A stretch of 8,909 bases of DNA from an uncultured Sphingomonadales bacterium (GTDB lineage Bacteria; Pseudomonadota; Alphaproteobacteria; Sphingomonadales; Sphingomonadaceae), in NCBI GenBank assembly GCA_903828025.1, contig CAIKKO010000192.1, positions 1 through 8,909 of the forward strand, in the 5' to 3' direction. The translations under genes were made by a program, and so were the position numbers. Positions 5,541-8,909 of the stretch are shown in pieces; the stretch's first letter is position 1; each line of letters opens with the position of its first letter. Below the pieces are notes generated by a model. That model did not search any database. It had not been told where the DNA came from and worked only from the letters and a program-made list of their open reading frames with translations.

Positions 5541-7036
5541 GCCGCCAGCCCTTTTGCCGCCAGCCCTTCTGCCGCCAGCCCGATTTCGTCCGCATTTGCC
5601 CAGTTGCCATGCAGGCCGAAGCGCAGGCGGATGGGGATTTGCACCGTCGCGACCGGGCCTTTTGCGATGTCCAGAGCATCGAAAATCAGCAGGTCGCTGC
5701 GGTGGTATTCCAGCCGGTTGCAGACTTGCACGATCCAGCCGTCTCCCTCCGGCGCGGTCTTGCTGCGCGGGACGAAGCAGGGCTCCTGCAGGCTGCTGAC
5801 GGGGCCGCACCACCAGTGTTGCTCCGCGCCGGTCTCGAAGTCCTTGTGGAACAGGCAGTTCATCAGGAGGCCGCCCGCGCTGCCGCCGCGCAGCTCGACC
5901 GGGCGCTTCACGTCCATTTCGAGGAACCAGCCGTGGCGGGTTTTCGATCCGGCAAAGCGGTCGTCGATGCGCGGGAACTCGCCCATCGTATCGGATAGCT
6001 TGTTGATTTCGGAGAAGTCCTCGCCGTTGGATGCCATGTCGACCACCCATTCGGTGGGATAGCTCATCGCTTCCATCCCGTTGAACGGCGCGCCGTGCAC
6101 ATCGGGGAAGAAGGGGAACATGTTGTTCTTGGCCTCGCAGGTGACGAAGTGGACTTTGCTGCCTTCCTGCCAGGCGTTGAGCACATGGGAAGCAAAGCAG
6201 TTGTCGCGTTTGAACCAACGGATATCGGAATCGGTCACGCTGTCGCGGCGCGGGATCACGCCGAGATAGACCGGCATCGTTGTGTCGAACCCGAAGTGCG
6301 GCAGGCCCTGTTCGAGCCGGTCCCAGCTGCCGATCGAGGGCACGATATGCAGCACGAGGTATTCCTCGGTGATCCCGAAATCATGCATCATGCAGTAATA
6401 GGGCACCTTGAACCACACTTCGCGCACCAGATCGCCTTGGGGGCTCACTTCCATGTAGGTCACGTCATCGGTGCACAGGCCGCTGGCGGCATAGCCGATG
6501 GCGACCATGTTGCCGGTGCGCGGATCGACCTTGGGATGCGCGGTAAAGGTCTGGCCGGTCATCTTGCCGCCGAACTTTTCATAGCCGGCGGTTTCCATCG
6601 TCGCGGGGTCCATCACCAGCGCGGGGCTATCCTCCTTCAGCGCCCAGAGCTTGCCGCCGAACACGAAAGCGTTGGTGTTGGCGGTGCCGCGAATTGCGTC
6701 CTTGACGCTCTCGTCGTCGGTCAGCGGATTGCGATAAGCGCCGAACAGGCCTTTGCCCGCAGCCTTTTCCAGCTTCCACTTGTCGGTCTGGGCCCAGCGC
6801 TGGCAGAAATCGACCTGGCCATCGTGGATGTGGAAGCGGGTGATCATGCCGTCGCCGTTGAAAGCGATATCATCGCCGAGGCGCGGGGGAAATTGCGGGT
6901 CGGGCTGGACGCGGTAGAATGCGCCGTTTAGCTCTGGCGGGATCGTGCCCTCGTGAACGAGATCGGCAATGTCCGCCTCGATCCGCGAAGGCGTGTTGAA
7001 CCCGGTGAAGCTCGGTGTTTCGGGAAAATGGGCCAT
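5537..7036 (-). CDS. Lignostilbene-alpha,beta-dioxygenase-type carotenoid cleavage oxygenase
   Basis: 499-residue non-heme Fe(II) dioxygenase predicted to split the central double bond of hydroxylated stilbenes with O2 into two aromatic aldehydes. Four iron-binding His are visible in the usual contexts: His167 (FTAHPKVDP), His218 (MMHDFGIT), His284 (ASHVLNAW) and His476 (FGLHGNW). Phe59, Tyr101 (GAYRNP) and Lys134 (LWALKED) fall at the positions I recall for the substrate-binding residues of LsdA/NOV1; Tyr and Lys contact the 4-hydroxyl of the stilbene. This separates it from carotenoid cleavers. The start is ATG 7036, with GAGAGGA four bases upstream. The C-terminus carries a GLAA(E/K) triple repeat from a 15-bp tandem repeat. 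It is first in a minus-strand cluster, overlaps the DUF3237 start, and is divergent from marR. It resembles N. aromaticivorans NOV2; the exact stilbene substrate is unknown. Confidence 0.93.
   Translation of the reverse strand: MAHFPETPSFTGFNTPSRIEADIADLVHEGTIPPELNGAFYRVQPDPQFPPRLGDDIAFNGDGMITRFHIHDGQVDFCQRWAQTDKWKLEKAAGKGLFGAYRNPLTDDESVKDAIRGTANTNAFVFGGKLWALKEDSPALVMDPATMETAGYEKFGGKMTGQTFTAHPKVDPRTGNMVAIGYAASGLCTDDVTYMEVSPQGDLVREVWFKVPYYCMMHDFGITEEYLVLHIVPSIGSWDRLEQGLPHFGFDTTMPVYLGVIPRRDSVTDSDIRWFKRDNCFASHVLNAWQEGSKVHFVTCEAKNNMFPFFPDVHGAPFNGMEAMSYPTEWVVDMASNGEDFSEINKLSDTMGEFPRIDDRFAGSKTRHGWFLEMDVKRPVELRGGSAGGLLMNCLFHKDFETGAEQHWWCGPVSSLQEPCFVPRSKTAPEGDGWIVQVCNRLEYHRSDLLIFDALDIAKGPVATVQIPIRLRFGLHGNWANADEIGLAAEGLAAKGLAA
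5541..5585. repeat. Three tandem copies of a 15-bp unit at the dioxygenase C-terminus
   Basis: Units 5541-5555, 5556-5570 and 5571-5585 all begin GCCGCCAGCCC and differ only in the last four bases. The repeat stays in frame on the minus strand and encodes three GLAA motifs, the last directly before the stop. On the minus strand it also carries the AAAAGGG that probably serves as ribosome binding site for the overlapping DUF3237 start. In-frame slippage could change the number of copies without breaking either gene. Confidence 0.85.
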
Positions 7037-7069
7037 GGTGTCCTCTCCGGCATTTTCGCTTTGGTGGTG

Positions 7070-7097
7070 ATTGTAAGTGTTGCTAACGATTAAACAA
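7070..7097 (-). promoter_or_regulatory. Candidate promoter of the dioxygenase operon
   Basis: Read on the minus strand, TTGTTT (7097-7092) and TACAAT (7075-7070) are separated by 16 bp, a sigma-70-like arrangement with a good -10 and a weak -35. It would give a leader of roughly 25-30 bases before ATG 7036. It lies in the only AT-rich patch of the 81-bp divergent gap (7037-7117), which must also hold the marR promoter and probably the MarR operator. I see no strong palindrome; the ends TTGT (7071-7074) and ACAA (7094-7097) are a weak dyad only. Confidence 0.4.
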
Positions 7098-7117
7098 GAC
7101 GGAACGGGGTTGCTGCA

Positions 7118-7594
7118 TTGATCAAGGACAAGTTTGCGGACGCCGTGACGGCACCGCCGCCAGCAGATGGCGAAGCGGACATCGGCGCGATCAAGGACAT
7201 CCTCGGCTTTCACATTCGCCTCGCGCACGGGGCCTGTCTGCGCCACTTCACCGAAACGTTCACCGACCTGGATCTCACGCAGAAGCAGGTTTCGGTGCTG
7301 TGGCTGGTCGATGATCACCCCGGCATCGCGCAGACCGATCTGGCGCAGCGGCTGCGCATGGACCGCGCGACGACCATGGCGATCATCAACCGCCTGCAGG
7401 CCAAGCACTTCCTGCGGCGCGACCGGTCTGACAAGGACGGCCGCAAGCAGGCCCTGTTCCTCGATCCCGCGGGCAAGGCCATGCTCGCGCGCGCCAAGAC
7501 CGCGATTGCCGAGCACGAGGCCTGGGTGAAAAGCCGCTTCAGCGACAAAGAAGTGCGGCTGCTGATCGACCTGCTGGCGCGAATTCACGAATAA
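7118..7594 (+). CDS. MarR-family transcriptional regulator
   Basis: 158-residue winged-helix DNA-binding protein, expected to act as a dimer and usually as a repressor released by an aromatic ligand. The fold is readable: an N-terminal dimerisation helix (about 22-48), a helix-turn-helix (about 54-95) with recognition helix MDRATTMAIINRLQ (81-94), the wing with the typical RRDRSDKDGRKQ (100-111), and a C-terminal dimerisation helix. The first possible start after the in-frame stop at 7091 is TTG 7118, with GGGG eight bases upstream. GTG 7145 is an alternative without a good site and would shorten the N-terminus by nine residues. It is divergent from the dioxygenase across 81 bp and 63 bp ahead of an aromatic acid transporter, so it probably controls both and itself. 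MarR regulators of aromatic catabolism (for example DesR, FerR) are known in sphingomonads. Confidence 0.92.
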   Translation: MIKDKFADAVTAPPPADGEADIGAIKDILGFHIRLAHGACLRHFTETFTDLDLTQKQVSVLWLVDDHPGIAQTDLAQRLRMDRATTMAIINRLQAKHFLRRDRSDKDGRKQALFLDPAGKAMLARAKTAIAEHEAWVKSRFSDKEVRLLIDLLARIHE

Positions 7595-7615
7595 GAATCA
7601 CGGCACGAATCAGAA
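7586..7615. repeat. Imperfect 12-bp direct repeat at the marR 3' end
   Basis: CACGAATAAGAA (7586-7597, containing the marR stop) and CACGAATCAGAA (7604-7615) match at 11 of 12 bases and start 18 bp apart. They lie in the 63-bp gap before the AAHS transporter. They could be a regulator site or simply a small local duplication; nothing in the sequence decides this. Confidence 0.4.
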
Positions 7616-7657
7616 CGGCGGCTCGCAGAAGTCGTACCCCCGGGGAGAGAGACCAAG

Positions 7658-8909
7658 ATGAATACCGACCCGCGCGAAGTGATCCGGCAGACGCCGATGA
7701 CCGCGCCGCAATGGATCGCCGTCGTGCTGATGATCGCGCTCAACGCGCTCGATGGCTTCGATGTGCTGTCGAGCGCGTTTGCCGCGCCGGGTATCGCCAA
7801 GGAATGGGGCATCGCGCGCGATGCTCTGGGCGTGGTGCTGGCGATGGAGCTGGTCGGAATGGGGGGTGGCTCGATCGGGCTGGGCGGAGTGGCGGACCGT
7901 TTTGGCCGCCGGCCGACGATGCTCGGCTGCCTCGCCGTGATGGCCACCGGCATGGCGCTGGCGACCACCGCGCAGAACCCGCAGATGCTCGGGCTGTGGC
8001 GCTTCGTCACCGGGCTTGGCATCGGCGGCATGCTCGCGGCGATCAATGCGGTGACGGCCGAGCTTTCGAGCACCAAGGGCCGCAGCCTCGCGATGTCGCT
8101 GATGGTGATCGGTTATCCGCTGGGGGCAACGATTGGCGGGACGATTGCCGCGCTGCTGCTCAAGAGCGGTGACTGGCGCGTGGTGTTCGAATTCGGCGCG
8201 ATTGCGACGGTGGTGTTCATTCCGCTGATCTGGTTCTTTGTCCCCGAAACCCCGGCCTATCTGCTGGCGCGCCGCCCGGCGGATGCACTGGCGCGGATCA
8301 ACGCCTCGATGGCCAAGCTGCGCCTGCCCGGAATTGATGGACTGCCGCCTGCGGACGTGCGCGAGGGCGGCACCAGCGTGCTGGATATCCTCAAGCCCGG
8401 CCTGATCGGCACCACGCTGATCCTGACCATCGGCTATTCGCTCCACGCGATCACGTTCTATTATATCCTCAAATGGTCGCCCAAGATCGTCGCGGACTTC
8501 GGTTTTGCCGCGCCCGAGGCGGCCAGCGTGCTGGTCTGGGCGAACATTGGCGGGGCGAGTGGCGGCGCGCTGTTCGGCTTCCTCATGCACCGCTTCGGGA
8601 TCAAGTGGCCGACCATCGTGATGCTGCTGCTGGGCGCGGGCGCGGTCGGCGTGTTCGGCCTTGGCGGGCAGGAAACCACGCTGGTCGGCTGGCGGTTCGC
8701 GGTGTTCTGCACCGGCTTTGCCACCAATGCCGCCATTGTCGGCTTCTACTGCGCCTTCGCCTATGGCTTCCCCGCGCATGTGCGCGCCACCGGCACCGGT
8801 TTTGCCATCGGGGCTGGGCGCATCGGCTCGGCCGGATCACCGATTCTGGCAGGCACCCTGTTCGCCAAGGCCGGGCTGCAGCTGCTGACCGTCTCGCTCA
8901 TCATGGCAT
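7658..8909 (+). CDS. AAHS-family aromatic acid:H+ symporter (3' truncated)
   Basis: The open frame runs uninterrupted to the right edge, giving 417 residues of a protein that should be about 430-450 long. It is an inner-membrane MFS permease of the aromatic acid:H+ symporter type (PcaK, VanK, DdvK relatives). It shows the helix-1 signature Asp32-Gly-Phe-Asp35, motif A GGVADRFGRRP (76-86), the TGLGIGG helix-4 motif, a PETPAYLLARR segment after helix 6, and a hydrophilic central loop (about 204-245). Twelve membrane segments would be expected, nearly all inside the window. ATG 7658 follows the purine-rich GGGGAGAGAG. It lies 63 bp after marR and is probably cotranscribed or coregulated. A DdvK-like role in importing dehydrodivanillate or a related biaryl acid would fit the locus, but the substrate is inferred from context. 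Confidence 0.9.
   Translation, partial: MNTDPREVIRQTPMTAPQWIAVVLMIALNALDGFDVLSSAFAAPGIAKEWGIARDALGVVLAMELVGMGGGSIGLGGVADRFGRRPTMLGCLAVMATGMALATTAQNPQMLGLWRFVTGLGIGGMLAAINAVTAELSSTKGRSLAMSLMVIGYPLGATIGGTIAALLLKSGDWRVVFEFGAIATVVFIPLIWFFVPETPAYLLARRPADALARINASMAKLRLPGIDGLPPADVREGGTSVLDILKPGLIGTTLILTIGYSLHAITFYYILKWSPKIVADFGFAAPEAASVLVWANIGGASGGALFGFLMHRFGIKWPTIVMLLLGAGAVGVFGLGGQETTLVGWRFAVFCTGFATNAAIVGFYCAFAYGFPAHVRATGTGFAIGAGRIGSAGSPILAGTLFAKAGLQLLTVSLIMA

Noticed and set aside
5541..6218. Upstream extension of the DUF3237 frame inside the dioxygenase gene
   Set aside because: The extra residues are Arg/Pro-rich out-of-frame translation of the dioxygenase; DUF3237 homology starts at GTG 5540.
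7071..7097. TTGT...ACAA dyad as MarR operator
   Set aside because: Only the outer four bases on each side are symmetric; the inner bases do not pair, so it is not reported as an operator.
7037..7588. Upstream extension of the dioxygenase frame across the marR region on the minus strand
   Set aside because: The added residues are antisense to marR; ATG 7036 has a good ribosome binding site and begins at the position that gives the expected active-site numbering.
7610..8779. 389-codon minus-strand open frame opposite the AAHS transporter
   Set aside because: Antisense shadow of a gene with unmistakable AAHS motifs; composition is Arg/His/Asp-rich without family resemblance.
1..8909. CRISPR arrays, tRNA or rRNA genes, insertion sequences
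   Set aside because: No regularly spaced repeats, cloverleaf-like sequence, transposase-like protein or terminal inverted repeats were seen on either strand.

Overview
This looks like chromosomal DNA from a high-GC alphaproteobacterium of the Sphingomonadales, most likely Novosphingobium or a close relative. The evidence is strongly GC-biased codon use, a very LigW-like decarboxylase, a lignostilbene-type dioxygenase, and AAHS/MarR genes of the kind sphingomonads use to degrade lignin-derived aromatics. From memory and unchecked, Novosphingobium aromaticivorans has ligW and one of its two lignostilbene dioxygenase homologues (NOV2) only a few genes apart, which fits this layout.

Left part (1-4289, + strand): the 3' end of an unrecognised gene, a 68-bp gap with a perfect hairpin repeat, then an apparent operon. 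The operon holds an NAD(P)-type aldehyde dehydrogenase (205-1635), 5-carboxyvanillate decarboxylase LigW (1654-2709) and an MFS transporter with an enlarged centre (2709-4289) whose GTG start overlaps the ligW stop by one base.

Middle (4301-7036, - strand): a second apparent operon, transcribed towards the first and ending only 11 bp from it. In transcription order it holds a lignostilbene-alpha,beta-dioxygenase-type carotenoid oxygenase (7036-5537), a DUF3237 protein whose GTG start overlaps the oxygenase stop (5540-5079), a small charged protein of unknown function (5046-4693, TTG start), and a small HNH-domain protein (4636-4301).

Right part (7118-8909, + strand): a MarR-family regulator (TTG start) divergent from the oxygenase across an 81-bp gap with a plausible promoter, then an AAHS-type aromatic acid transporter that runs off the window.

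Reading the genes together (inference): the locus appears to handle lignin-derived biaryls. DUF3237 proteins related to PhcF/PhcG are reported to decarboxylate a phenylcoumaran acid to a stilbene. The dioxygenase would split the stilbene into two aromatic aldehydes, the aldehyde dehydrogenase could oxidise these, and LigW would remove the carboxyl group from 5-carboxyvanillate to give vanillate. The two transporters would import substrates, and the MarR protein probably senses an aromatic ligand. The main point of interest is the translationally coupled stilbene-cleaving and putative stilbene-forming pair sharing a locus with LigW.
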